Below are positions 24,390-33,480 of a stretch of DNA of 64,000 bases, in pieces (the first letter of the stretch is position 1; each line of letters begins with the position of its first letter). The position numbers and the translations under genes are program-made. Source of the stretch: CAYMZZ01 sp046297935 (GTDB lineage Bacteria; Bacteroidota; Bacteroidia; Chitinophagales; Chitinophagaceae); contig JBKBHA010000002.1 in the NCBI GenBank assembly GCA_046297935.1, positions 248,001-312,000 on the forward strand, read 5' to 3'. The notes beneath the pieces are model-generated. The model was not told the origin of the DNA, did not search any database, and was given only the letters and a program-made list of their open reading frames with translations.

Positions 24390-26903
24390 TCAAAATAGTT
24401 CCGGCTGCCCCTCGGCTTTTGTCTGTACCCACTCCATCTGCACCGATTTGCTAAAATCCAGCAATTTTGCTCCTACCGTCTTATAGCCGGTAATTTCGGT
24501 AACTTTTGCAATCTTGAATTTGGCTTTACGTACCTGGTCTCCCCTTCCGCTTTGCACAGCCAGAATGGGTTCGGCCTCTGTTGAAACAGCTTCCAAATAG
24601 TTGCCTTCGCCTTCTTTTATGAACAGGAAGCGGTTTTTAAGAGTAGACGTTTCAATTTTGAACCTCTTCACATTAAACTGCAGGTTCTTTTTATCGAGGT
24701 AAATGGCTGAAATGATACTATCAGGATTAAACTTCTCAATTAGCAAAATGTTCTCTGCATCCAATCGCTGCGTAAGTTCCTGGTCAGTGATTTCATAGTA
24801 TCCGTCTTTATATATCATCAGAATACGGTCGTCGGCCTCAAAACTGCCTAACAACAAGCCCTTACCATCAGCATTAAGGCGGCCGAATTTATCGTCGAAC
24901 CAGAGTTGTCTTCCACTTAGTGTAGCACGACCTGCTTCTTTGAATTTGACTGACTTAATGGGATACTTGGTAACCTGGTTGCCCTGACTGCTGCGACCCT
25001 TGATGGCGAGTTCTTCGAAGTAAAAGTCCAGCTCCTTATTTCTTGCGGCAGAACCTGGCGTAAGCAAGATCTTCACCAGCTCAGCTTCTCCGTTGGGATT
25101 TACGCTGAGGTAATGCACTTTGCTTTTTTCGTCGCCTTTTGTTAAGTCATATTCGCGGTCGCGAGTAATGCCAGTTACATTGAAACGCTTGGCATAGCTC
25201 ACTCCGGCTTTGCCGTCTGAATAGATCATGTTGTAAGTGGTACGCTCGTCGTTTTTCTGAAAAACAGCCGCATGCAAAATGTCTTTGCCAATAAACACTT
25301 TTTCCTGCACCTTCACCACTTTCATGATACCCCTTCGGGTGATGGCTATAATATCGTCAAGATCGGAGCACTCAAACAGGAGTTCGTCTTTTTTCAATCC
25401 GGTGCCAATAAAGCCATCGGCACGATTGATATATAATTTTGTGTTGGCAATGGCAACCTGTTTGGCTTCGATTACTTCAAACTGGCGAATCTCGGTTTTA
25501 CGTTCACGGCCTTTGCCATATTTTTTCAACAGATTTTCATAATAGGCAACAGCAAAATCGGTCAGGTTAGCCAGATCGTGTTTTACCTGCTTGATGTCTG
25601 CCTCCAGACCTTTGATCTGATCGTTCAATTCATCAATATCAAGCCGATAAATGCGACGCACCGGCTTTTCAGTGAGCTTAATCAGGTCTTCGCGAATAAT
25701 GTCGCGCTTTAGTTGCTTTTTGAATGGGGTAAAAGCCTTGTCGATGGCGTCGAGAACCTTGTCCCAGGTTTCATGCTTTTTCTCCAGCTCCTTATAAATC
25801 TTTTCCTCAAAGAAAATCTTCTCGAGCGAAGTATAGTGCCATTTCTCCTGCAATTCGTTTAAACGTATTTCCAGCTCTTTTTGCAGGAGATCCCGGGTCT
25901 TTTCAGTCGATATCTTTAGTAGCTCATGTACCCCCAGGAAGCTGGGTTTCATGTCTACTATTACGCAGGCATTGGGCGAGATGCTGATTTCGCAATCCGT
26001 GAATTTGTATAATGCGTCTATTGTAATATCAGGCGAAATGCCCGGAGCCAGATCTACGAGGATCTCTACTTCGGCCGCAGTGGTATCGATCACTTTTCTG
26101 ATCTTGATTTTGCCCTGATCATTTGCCTTAACGATCGAGTCCATCAGTTGCGTGGTCGTAACGCCGTAGGGAACAGTGCGAATCGCCAGTGTTTTTTTGT
26201 CCACTTCTTCAATATGCGCCCTCACCTTTACCTTGCCGCCGCGTTTTCCCTGGTTATAATCGGCTACATCAATCATGCCGCCGGTCTGGAAATCGGGATA
26301 GAGTTCAAATTTTTTACCACGAAGGTATTTGATGGAGGCATCGATCAGTTCACAAAAATTGTGAGGCAGAATTTTTGTCGACAAGCCAACAGCAATACCG
26401 TCGGCGCCCTGTGCCAGCAATAGCGGAAACTTCATTGGAAGCGCCACGGGTTCATTCTTACGGCCATCGTAGCTAAGTTGCCACTGGGTGGTCTTGGCAT
26501 TGAATGCTACTTCAAGGGCAAACTTGCTTAAGCGTGCTTCTATATATCGTGAAGCGGCCGCATCATCGCCTGTGCGAACATCGCCCCAGTTTCCCTGTGT
26601 ATCAATCAGCAGGTCTTTTTGTCCAAGATTAACCAGCGCGTCGCCTATGCTGGCATCGCCGTGCGGATGGTATTGCATGGCCTGACCGATGATGTTGGCA
26701 ACCTTGTTGTAGCGGCCATCATCCATTTCTTTCATGGCATGTAATATCCGTCGCTGAACTGGTTTGAGTCCATCTTCCACTGCTGGAACAGCCCTCTCAA
26801 GAATTACATACGATGCATAGTCGAGGAACCAATTCTTGTATTGCCCGTGCAACCCGGAGTTATTGTTTACTATCTCAGCCAGCTTATTCTTCGAAATCGC
26901 CAT
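24390..26903 (-). CDS. parC: DNA topoisomerase IV subunit A
   Basis: An 837-residue type IIA topoisomerase breakage-reunion subunit. It has the winged-helix region with VEDGLKPVQRRILHAMKEM near 42-60 and YHPHGDASIGDALVNLGQ near 78-95. The catalytic Tyr120 lies in AAASRYIEARL. The tower and coiled-coil (about 330-460) and a C-terminal beta-pinwheel-like domain follow. Relaxed GyrA-box conservation and linkage to parE favour ParC over GyrA. It cuts both DNA strands during decatenation. It is the last gene of a parE–DUF1835–parC operon; the gap to DUF1835 is 41 bp. Confidence 0.93.
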   Translation of the reverse strand: MAISKNKLAEIVNNNSGLHGQYKNWFLDYASYVILERAVPAVEDGLKPVQRRILHAMKEMDDGRYNKVANIIGQAMQYHPHGDASIGDALVNLGQKDLLIDTQGNWGDVRTGDDAAASRYIEARLSKFALEVAFNAKTTQWQLSYDGRKNEPVALPMKFPLLLAQGADGIAVGLSTKILPHNFCELIDASIKYLRGKKFELYPDFQTGGMIDVADYNQGKRGGKVKVRAHIEEVDKKTLAIRTVPYGVTTTQLMDSIVKANDQGKIKIRKVIDTTAAEVEILVDLAPGISPDITIDALYKFTDCEISISPNACVIVDMKPSFLGVHELLKISTEKTRDLLQKELEIRLNELQEKWHYTSLEKIFFEEKIYKELEKKHETWDKVLDAIDKAFTPFKKQLKRDIIREDLIKLTEKPVRRIYRLDIDELNDQIKGLEADIKQVKHDLANLTDFAVAYYENLLKKYGKGRERKTEIRQFEVIEAKQVAIANTKLYINRADGFIGTGLKKDELLFECSDLDDIIAITRRGIMKVVKVQEKVFIGKDILHAAVFQKNDERTTYNMIYSDGKAGVSYAKRFNVTGITRDREYDLTKGDEKSKVHYLSVNPNGEAELVKILLTPGSAARNKELDFYFEELAIKGRSSQGNQVTKYPIKSVKFKEAGRATLSGRQLWFDDKFGRLNADGKGLLLGSFEADDRILMIYKDGYYEITDQELTQRLDAENILLIEKFNPDSIISAIYLDKKNLQFNVKRFKIETSTLKNRFLFIKEGEGNYLEAVSTEAEPILAVQSGRGDQVRKAKFKIAKVTEITGYKTVGAKLLDFSKSVQMEWVQTKAEGQPELF

Positions 26904-26944
26904 TGGGTTTGTCGAAATTTAAATTTTAGGAGTTGGATTAAAGA

Positions 26945-27790
26945 TCAGCCTTCATTGGCGGCACTTGCTTCCACTGCTTCGCCTTTTCGAAGATCAAAAT
27001 CCTTCCAGGCTTTATTAAGCTCGCCGGTCACGGCCAGTTTGCCAGCCGCTATCATTTCGCGAATACGCCACATTAAAAAAACATCGCCGGTTTTTGTTTT
27101 CATTCGGTTGATGGTGTTTGTCAGCACTCGAGAAGCTTTTTGCCATTCGCCGGTAATATTTTTCATGATCTCGCTGTCAAAATGGTCAGCTTCTTTGCCG
27201 GCAATTTTTTTGCCGCCTTCCAAAATGCGAACCACGGCGTTCTCTTCTACCAGGCGCTTCCATTCGTCGGGATCAACCTCAAACTCACTGAGGGTAACCG
27301 GACGTACCAATATTTTTGCCTTGATGAATTCACGCGGTTGTATTTCATGCAGCCAGGATGGATAAAACAGTTGGCCTTTTTCATTGATGCAGGGTAGGTT
27401 GTTCATGTACATCACCATTACCCTTCCCTGAAAGGCGCGCAATTGTGGCATCAGCCAGTAGTAACCACACACATCATGCTGGTTTTGCCCCATCCAGAGC
27501 CAAACCTGCTCGTTCTGGTCTTCTTCAAGTTTAGCTATTAATTCGTTTACGGTAATTCGGTCATCGATGGCCGAAGCCTGTTCAACCGAAATGGGCGCCC
27601 CTTCCAGTTTCTCAAGCCACCAGCTTTGGCGGGCTTTCCATCCTTCTTCGGTATCAACATCAGCCAACGGTCCTACTGCATAGTCATCGCGGATCAACAT
27701 CACTTCACCCTTCAGCGCTTCGTCCAGCGTCATCACCTCCTGCATCAGCGCCACTTCACTATCATTAAAAACAATATGAATCATGTTCAT
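26945..27790 (-). CDS. DUF1835 domain protein
   Basis: A 281-residue soluble protein. The N-terminal ~110 residues match DUF1835 (MIHIVFNDSEVALMQEVMTL, then EVMLIRDDYAVGPLADVDTEEGWKARQSWW). The remainder (about 140-265) resembles the DUF3658 partner domain (EWQKASRVLTNTINRMKTKTGDVFLMWRIREMIAAGKLAV). Its function is unknown. Starts at 27790 (MNMIHIV) or 27784 are equally possible. It sits between parE (26 bp upstream) and parC (41 bp downstream) in one operon, which may point to a link with topoisomerase IV or simply to shared expression. Confidence 0.85.
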   Translation of the reverse strand: MNMIHIVFNDSEVALMQEVMTLDEALKGEVMLIRDDYAVGPLADVDTEEGWKARQSWWLEKLEGAPISVEQASAIDDRITVNELIAKLEEDQNEQVWLWMGQNQHDVCGYYWLMPQLRAFQGRVMVMYMNNLPCINEKGQLFYPSWLHEIQPREFIKAKILVRPVTLSEFEVDPDEWKRLVEENAVVRILEGGKKIAGKEADHFDSEIMKNITGEWQKASRVLTNTINRMKTKTGDVFLMWRIREMIAAGKLAVTGELNKAWKDFDLRKGEAVEASAANEG

Positions 27791-27816
27791 TGCAATTTTT
27801 AGGTAAATAATTTCGG

Positions 27817-29715
27817 CTATGCCGCCGGTTCATCAACCGTATCCAGTTCTACCTTCAGATTTTCAATAATAAATTCCTGGCGATCCTGGGTATTCTTACC
27901 CATGTAATATTCCAGCAATTGCTGAATATGATCGCCTTCTTCCACCCGCATCAGTTGTTTGCGCATATCGGCGCCTATGAAGCGGGCAAATTCGTCGGGG
28001 CTGATTTCACCGAGGCCCTTGAAGCGGGTAATTTCCGGCTTGCCTCCAAGTTTACGAATGGCTTGTTGTTTTTCCTGTTCGTCATAGCAGTAGATCGTTT
28101 CCTGCTTATTTCTAACCCGAAACAGCGGGGTGTCGAGCACATAAACATGTTCATGCTTTACCAGGTCGGGGAAAAATTGAAGAAAGAATGTCATCAACAG
28201 CAAACGGATATGCATTCCATCCACATCTGCATCGGTTGCAATCACAATATTGTTGAATCGCAGTCCATCCAGTCCCTCTTCTATGTTCAGGGCATGCTGT
28301 AGCAGGTTGAACTCTTCGTTTTCGTAAACCACTTTTTTTGTAAGACCAAAACAGTTGAGTGGCTTACCTCTTAAGCTGAATACGGCCTGTGTGTCCACGC
28401 TTCTTGCTTTGGTGATGGAACCACTGGCACTATCACCTTCGGTGATAAAAATGGTCGTTTCTTTTTGCCTCGCTATGAATTCTTCCTTACCCTTTGCCGG
28501 GGGCTCGTCGTTGAAGTGTACCCGACAATCGCGAAGTTTACGGTTGTGCAAATTGGCTTTCTTTGCGCGCTCATTCGCCAGTTTTTTGATGCCCGCCATC
28601 TCCTTCCGTTCCCTTTCGCTTTGTTCAATTCGCTTTTTCAGGGCGTCAGCAACGGTGGGGTTTTTATGCAGAAAGTTATCGAGCTCCTTTCCAAGAAAGT
28701 CCATGAAGAATTGCCTCATGCTCGGCCCGTTAATATCCACATTCATGGAGCCAAGTTTGGTCTTTGTTTGCGATTCAAACACCGGCTCCACAACTCTCAC
28801 TGATACCGCAGCGACTATTCCTGTGCGTATGTCTGATGCATCGTAATCCTTTTTGTAAAACTCTCGCACGGTTTTGACATATGCCTCACGGAAGGCCTGC
28901 TGGTGTGTGCCACCCTGTGTGGTATGCTGACCATTAACAAAACTGTAGATATCTTCTCCGTAGTCATTGTTATGGGTAATGGCAATTTCTATATCGTCGC
29001 CCCGAAGGTGAACGATGGGATAACGAATCTCATCTTCATTGGTTTTCTTTTGCAGCAAATCCAACAAACCGTTTTTGCTTACAAAGGTTTTGCCATTGAA
29101 AATGATGCGTAAGCCGGCGTTTAGGAAGCAATAATTCCAGAGTTGATTTTCTAAAAACTCAGGGTGAAAACGGAAATTCTTAAATACTGTGTCGTCGGGT
29201 ATAAAAGTAACAAGGGTGCCGTTTTGCTCAGATGTTTTGCCTTCCTTATGCTCTTTTATCAGCACGCCGCGTTCAAACTCTGCTACTTTTTCTTTTCCAT
29301 CGCGTACGGAAGCCACTTTGAAAAAGGAACTAAGCGCGTTCACAGCCTTTGTACCCACACCGTTCAGGCCAACCGATTTCTGAAAAGCCTTGCTATCGTA
29401 CTTCGCCCCTGTATTAATTTTACTCACCACATCAACCACTTTGCCAAGCGGAATACCTCGGCCATAGTCGCGTATAGTAACTTCTTTGCCATCGATGGTA
29501 ATTTCAACTGCCTTACCGTGGCCCATGGTAAATTCATCGATACAGTTGTCGATCACTTCTTTCACCAGCACATAAATTCCATCGTCCGGTGAAGAACCAT
29601 CTCCGAGTTTCCCAATATACATCCCGGGTCTTAACCGGATATGGTCTTTCCAGTCCAGGCTCTTGATACTGTCTTCTGTATATTCAAACAGATTAACCTC
29701 TTTTTCTTTCGCCAT
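27817..29715 (-). CDS. parE: DNA topoisomerase IV subunit B
   Basis: A 632-residue GHKL-ATPase/TOPRIM subunit. ATP-binding motifs: VLVKEVIDNCIDEF near 49-62, IRDYGRGIPLGK near 76-87, and GLNGVGTKAVNALS near 114-127. The transducer domain follows, then TOPRIM with ITEGDSASGS near 428-437 and DADVDGMHIRLLLMTFF near 500-516, and PEITRFKGLGEISPDEFARF near 568-587. It drives ATP-dependent strand passage with ParC. It is the first gene of the operon with a predicted -7 box about 60 bp upstream. GyrB is the alternative, but linkage to parC and the length favour ParE. Confidence 0.94.
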   Translation of the reverse strand: MAKEKEVNLFEYTEDSIKSLDWKDHIRLRPGMYIGKLGDGSSPDDGIYVLVKEVIDNCIDEFTMGHGKAVEITIDGKEVTIRDYGRGIPLGKVVDVVSKINTGAKYDSKAFQKSVGLNGVGTKAVNALSSFFKVASVRDGKEKVAEFERGVLIKEHKEGKTSEQNGTLVTFIPDDTVFKNFRFHPEFLENQLWNYCFLNAGLRIIFNGKTFVSKNGLLDLLQKKTNEDEIRYPIVHLRGDDIEIAITHNNDYGEDIYSFVNGQHTTQGGTHQQAFREAYVKTVREFYKKDYDASDIRTGIVAAVSVRVVEPVFESQTKTKLGSMNVDINGPSMRQFFMDFLGKELDNFLHKNPTVADALKKRIEQSERERKEMAGIKKLANERAKKANLHNRKLRDCRVHFNDEPPAKGKEEFIARQKETTIFITEGDSASGSITKARSVDTQAVFSLRGKPLNCFGLTKKVVYENEEFNLLQHALNIEEGLDGLRFNNIVIATDADVDGMHIRLLLMTFFLQFFPDLVKHEHVYVLDTPLFRVRNKQETIYCYDEQEKQQAIRKLGGKPEITRFKGLGEISPDEFARFIGADMRKQLMRVEEGDHIQQLLEYYMGKNTQDRQEFIIENLKVELDTVDEPAA

Positions 29716-29774
29716 TTGTTCTAAAGTTTTCCATCAGAAATCCGCGCTTACAGGTACGGTCTTTCGCAATCGGG

Positions 29775-29782
29775 CAAATATA
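29775..29782 (-). promoter_or_regulatory. Predicted -7 box for parE operon
   Basis: TATATTTG on the - strand fits TAnnTTTG exactly, 60 bp before the parE start. The -33 element is unclear. Confidence 0.5.
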
Positions 29783-29851
29783 CCAAAAGCGTGGGCGCCA
29801 GTCGGTTTGGGAGTTATTCACGTTTGTGGAAAAATAAGCCCGGCTCTTGCG

Positions 29852-29887
29852 GTTAGAAAGAAAGGGCCGCCCTGAAAAAGGCGGCCC
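29852..29887 (-). terminator. Intrinsic terminator after the HAD–GT20 gene
   Basis: On the - strand GGGCCGCC (29887-29880) pairs with GGCGGCCC (29871-29864) around an 8-nt loop, followed by TTTCTTTC. It lies about 27 bp beyond the stop at 29914. Confidence 0.85.
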
Positions 29888-29913
29888 GACAAACTAAAAC
29901 AGAAATATGAAAA

Positions 29914-32217
29914 TCAAACACTTACGGCATTTTCTATTGATACATTGGGCTTGGCAGCAATGGGCTGGGCCGGCAGATTTCGCTCGCGAATGTCCTGAAC
30001 CGTGCCCATAAATTCACTTGCCCAAAAGTCGATATCGAAGTGAACCACCTGCTCATAGAGACGTTCCATCCGCATATTCTTTTCCTCGCGGGGCATCAAA
30101 AGGGCTTGCAACAGGGTGTCTTTAAGCGATTTGGGATCATAGGGATTAGTGAGCACTGCGTAAGAGAACTCTACTGCTGCACCCGCAAATTCCGAGAGAA
30201 TCAACACACCTTTATCATTTGCGTATTCACCCTGCACGGCAATATATTCTTTAGCTACCAGGTTCAATCCGTCGCGTAGAGGCGTAATCCAGGCAATGTC
30301 GGCTGCAGCATAGTAAACCAGTATCTCTTCAAAAGGAATTGATCGGAAAAATAGTCGTACCGGTGTCCAATTCATGTTGCCGTACTTGCCGTTAATTCGA
30401 CCTACTGCCTGTTCCAGTGCCAATTTGATTTCGTCGTAAATCTTCATGCCCTCGGCCGGCGGCGTACAGATATTCACCAGTTCCATTTGGCCATGGAATT
30501 CGGGGTATTCTTCCAGAAACTGCTCGAATGCGAGGATCTTTTCGAGCGGACCTTTTACATAGTCCAGTCTTTCGGCACTCACGATCATTTTCTTTCCGTT
30601 CAGATCCGTCTTCATATCGTCGATCTGCTGCTTCATAGCAGGATCGCGCATCAATTCCTGAATATATTTCACATTTATCCCTACCGGGTTGGCACCAAGC
30701 GCCACTCTTCGTTGGCCCGTGTCTATGGAAGTGGTCATTCGATCAACGCCAATTGCGGCGCTATAGGTCAGGAACTTGGGGGCGCAGTTTATTTTTTCCA
30801 GCGATTTGATCGGAAACAGACTGCTCACCACATCGACAAAGTTTTCAACATACCTGGGTATATGAAATCCGATATAATCGCACTGCAACAGGCTTCCAAT
30901 TATTTCGCGGCGCCAGGGGAGGATGTTAAACGTGTTGGCCGCAGGAAAAGCCGTATGATGGAAAAATGCGATCGTAAGGTCGGGCCTTAACTGCCGAAGA
31001 ATACCAGGCACCAGCCAGAGATTATAATCGTGCACCCACACTATTGCGCCCGGATCAGCCTGCTCCGCTGCTTTTTCAGCAAATAGCTGGTTGATCTTTA
31101 CAAAATGATCCCAGTGATGATGATTGAACTGCGCTTTTTCAATAAAGGAGAATATGGTGGGCCAGAACGCTTCTTTGGCAAATGATTTATAAAATATTTC
31201 AACTTCTTCGCGCGTCAATCCGATGCGGGAAGCCATCAGGTGCGGATATTTTTCTTTATCGATATAAATGTTGCGAAGTTTCTCTCCGGTGTTCTCTACT
31301 TCTTCCCAGGCAATCCATACGCCGGGGCGTCCATTAGCGAAAAAGCCCTGGAGTGTGGGAAGGATACCGTTTGGGCTTTTGGGTTTAACCCTGTTTACCT
31401 GCCCGTTGATCTCGATTGTATCATAGGGAAAACGATGATACATCATCACCAGTTGTGGCGTTTCTGCATGAGTTACTTCAATTTCTTTTTCGCGTGGGCG
31501 CTTATAGCGTGATGCGAATTCCGGCATTTCCCAGATCGCTTCCAGTATGCCGCCGGCACCAGCCGCTTTGGCATGATAGACCGTGCGGTTATCGCTGGTT
31601 GCACGTACCAGTCTTTCTTCGGAATTTCCAACCACCACGCCTTTAAAGCCACATTGGTACATGGCAAAGTCGTTGTACGTATCGCCGGCAACCAGTACTT
31701 CGGCCGGATTCACTCCGAGATAGGCGACCAGTTGAGTTAAAGAACTTCCCTTGTTTACACCCTGTGGTAACACATCCAAAAATTTGCCGGCAGAGTAAAT
31801 GACTTCGCAGTCGAGCGCCGCCACGGTTTCGCGCACCTGGTCAATAAGTGCTTCGCTGCCGGTGAAAAAAGAACAGCGCCGTTGCTGGGGTACTTCCTGG
31901 TATTTCAACTCCGGCATTTCGCCAAGTATTTCAGTGATCCTCAATCGACCAGGCCATTTCTTTTCGATATTGCCTTGAAGTGGTTCCACCGCCTCGAGTG
32001 TATGGCCGTTCACGATGGTGGCGCCAACATCACAGATAATATAGTCCGGATTGGGAATGATGGGATCGTTCAGGAGGGGTATTACCGATTCCAGGCCCCG
32101 CCCGGTTACAAACACAAGGCGCACTTGTGGCTGATCTCTCACAAACTGATACAGCAGTTGTTTGTGAAGACTTTTGCCACCCAAAAAAGTTCCATCCAGA
32201 TCTGTCGCCAATAACAT
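29914..32217 (-). CDS. Fused HAD phosphatase–GT20 glycosyltransferase, probable glucosylglycerol-phosphate synthase/phosphatase
   Basis: A 767-residue two-domain enzyme. Residues 1-245 are a HAD subfamily IIB phosphatase of sucrose-phosphatase type: DLDGTFLGGKSL near 6-17, VTGRGLES near 38-45, NKGSSL near 155, GDTYNDFAMY near 178. Residues about 250-740 are a retaining GT20: WVHDYNLWLVP, SAERLDYVKGPLEKI with the donor-binding Arg/Lys, and PLRDGLNLVAKEYIA. Trehalose enzymes usually read HDYHL and carry the phosphatase C-terminally; here the order is reversed and the motif is HDYNLW, as I recall from glucosylglycerol-phosphate synthases. gpsA, which makes glycerol-3-phosphate, lies 18 bp upstream. 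The expected product is glucosylglycerol, an osmolyte. Trehalose-6-phosphate synthase remains possible. Confidence 0.8.
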   Translation of the reverse strand: MLLATDLDGTFLGGKSLHKQLLYQFVRDQPQVRLVFVTGRGLESVIPLLNDPIIPNPDYIICDVGATIVNGHTLEAVEPLQGNIEKKWPGRLRITEILGEMPELKYQEVPQQRRCSFFTGSEALIDQVRETVAALDCEVIYSAGKFLDVLPQGVNKGSSLTQLVAYLGVNPAEVLVAGDTYNDFAMYQCGFKGVVVGNSEERLVRATSDNRTVYHAKAAGAGGILEAIWEMPEFASRYKRPREKEIEVTHAETPQLVMMYHRFPYDTIEINGQVNRVKPKSPNGILPTLQGFFANGRPGVWIAWEEVENTGEKLRNIYIDKEKYPHLMASRIGLTREEVEIFYKSFAKEAFWPTIFSFIEKAQFNHHHWDHFVKINQLFAEKAAEQADPGAIVWVHDYNLWLVPGILRQLRPDLTIAFFHHTAFPAANTFNILPWRREIIGSLLQCDYIGFHIPRYVENFVDVVSSLFPIKSLEKINCAPKFLTYSAAIGVDRMTTSIDTGQRRVALGANPVGINVKYIQELMRDPAMKQQIDDMKTDLNGKKMIVSAERLDYVKGPLEKILAFEQFLEEYPEFHGQMELVNICTPPAEGMKIYDEIKLALEQAVGRINGKYGNMNWTPVRLFFRSIPFEEILVYYAAADIAWITPLRDGLNLVAKEYIAVQGEYANDKGVLILSEFAGAAVEFSYAVLTNPYDPKSLKDTLLQALLMPREEKNMRMERLYEQVVHFDIDFWASEFMGTVQDIRERNLPAQPIAAKPNVSIENAVSV

Positions 32218-32235
32218 AGTTTGTTGTTTTTGATG

Positions 32236-33225
32236 TTAGGATAATTGTGCTTCCAGCAATTTGTATTCGTGATACGGATTAGCATGCTGGTGCAGTATTC
32301 GGTGTACGGACTTTACAACGGGCATTCGTAGCCTGGTTTTTTTCAACAGGGGCGCCATTTCTCGCGAGGCATGATATCCCTCGGCCACCATATTCATCGA
32401 TTGCAACGCCTTGCTTACATAGATTCCTCGACCGACCATTTTGCCCAGTGTACGGTTTCTGCTAAAATCGGAATAAGCCGTAACCAGCAGGTCGCCAAAA
32501 TAGGCGGAATGGAACAGGTCGCGCTCCTGCGGACTCATTGCATTCAGAAAAATGCCAGCCTCACGCATGGCGTTTGACACGAGTACGGCCTGAAAGTTAT
32601 CACCATAATGAAGTCCATTGGCAATTCCTGTTGCTACACCTATGATATTTTTCAGGATCGCAGCGTATTCAATGCCAACCGGGTCATTGCTGGCAACAGT
32701 TCGTACCGATCCACTCGCCAGCAGTTGCGTGAGATGTTTACGCCAGGCACGATCACGGCCTGCAATGGTTACATAGGTACTACGCTGCTGTGCCATTTCT
32801 TCAGCATGGCATGGACCTCCCAATACAAGCACATCGGGCGCTTTTTTAACTTGTTTTCTTATAAATTGACTGGGTGTAAGACCGCTTCCGGGCACGAAAC
32901 CCTTAATTGAAGCCGCCAACATCTTTCCTTCGAGCCAGGCCGGCTTGATCTGCTTTAAAGTTGCCTCCAGATAACTGGATGGCAACGCAAATAAAACTAA
33001 TTCGCTTCCTTTGAAAGCCCTATCGGCTTCATTGGTAGCCACAACATGTTGCGGATTAATCGCAGCAAAACTAAGGTAGCGGGGATTATGCCCCTCTTTA
33101 TTGATATAGGCCGCCTGTTCTGACGACCGAACCCACCAATTGGCCTGAACGCCTGAGTCGGAGAAGAGTTTTACCAGTGCCGTGGCCCAGCTTCCGCTAC
33201 CCACTACGGTTACTCTTTTTAACAT
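32236..33225 (-). CDS. gpsA: NAD(P)H-dependent glycerol-3-phosphate dehydrogenase
   Basis: The start used is ATG at 33225 (MLKRVTVVGSGSWATALVKL), giving 329 residues. It has an N-terminal Rossmann motif VVGSGSWATAL near 7-17, VLGGPCHAEEMAQ near 134-146, and EYAAILKNIIGVATGIANGLHYGDN near 183-207 with the catalytic lysine in LKNI. The helical C-terminal domain includes FGDLLVTAYSDFSRNRTLG. It reduces dihydroxyacetone phosphate to sn-glycerol-3-phosphate in the cytoplasm, for phospholipids or, here, as acceptor for the adjacent GT20 enzyme 18 bp downstream. ATG at 33243 is the alternative start. No anomaly was seen. Confidence 0.94.
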   Translation of the reverse strand: MLKRVTVVGSGSWATALVKLFSDSGVQANWWVRSSEQAAYINKEGHNPRYLSFAAINPQHVVATNEADRAFKGSELVLFALPSSYLEATLKQIKPAWLEGKMLAASIKGFVPGSGLTPSQFIRKQVKKAPDVLVLGGPCHAEEMAQQRSTYVTIAGRDRAWRKHLTQLLASGSVRTVASNDPVGIEYAAILKNIIGVATGIANGLHYGDNFQAVLVSNAMREAGIFLNAMSPQERDLFHSAYFGDLLVTAYSDFSRNRTLGKMVGRGIYVSKALQSMNMVAEGYHASREMAPLLKKTRLRMPVVKSVHRILHQHANPYHEYKLLEAQLS

Positions 33226-33246
33226 ATGCAAAGGTACCCCCATAAA

Positions 33247-33304
33247 AAAAGAGGCAGATTAACCTGATATTAGAAATAAGTTAGAAAGTTAATCTGCCTC
33301 TTTT
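33247..33304 (-). terminator. Intrinsic terminator of the TPR-protein transcript
   Basis: AAAAGAGGCAGATTAAC (33288-33304 read on -) pairs perfectly over 17 bp with GTTAATCTGCCTCTTTT (33247-33263), loop 24 nt. On the - strand a T-run of seven ends it, just before the gpsA start. Confidence 0.85.
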
Positions 33305-33416
33305 CATTGATAGAAAGCGATTTACATTTTATTTCCCTAACAGAGAACTTAGCGGACAAAACAATCCAATCACCCAGATACCCATCTTCCCGGCTTTACA
33401 GGACTCTTCACATCAG

Positions 33417-33474
33417 CACATTTTCCCATTTCCTCATTTGCACATTTTCCCATTTCCCCATTTGCACATTATCC
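33417..33474 (-). repeat. Octamer-period repeat tract
   Basis: Two 24-bp units (33417-33440, 33441-33464) differ at one position, and a partial third follows. On the + strand the octamers read ATTTTCCC, ATTTCCTC, ATTTGCAC, and so on. The purine-rich - strand is sense for the TPR gene, whose stop lies about 7 bp away. Confidence 0.9.
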
Positions 33475-33480
33475 CCGCTC

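Noticed and set aside
28355..28846. A 163-codon open frame antisense to parE
   Set aside because: parE is complete and conserved on the other strand; the antisense frame has no signal or motif.
29914..32217. A standard trehalose-6-phosphate synthase–phosphatase
   Set aside because: The phosphatase domain is N-terminal, the motif is HDYNLW, and the neighbour is gpsA. Kept as an alternative in the feature entry but not as the main call.
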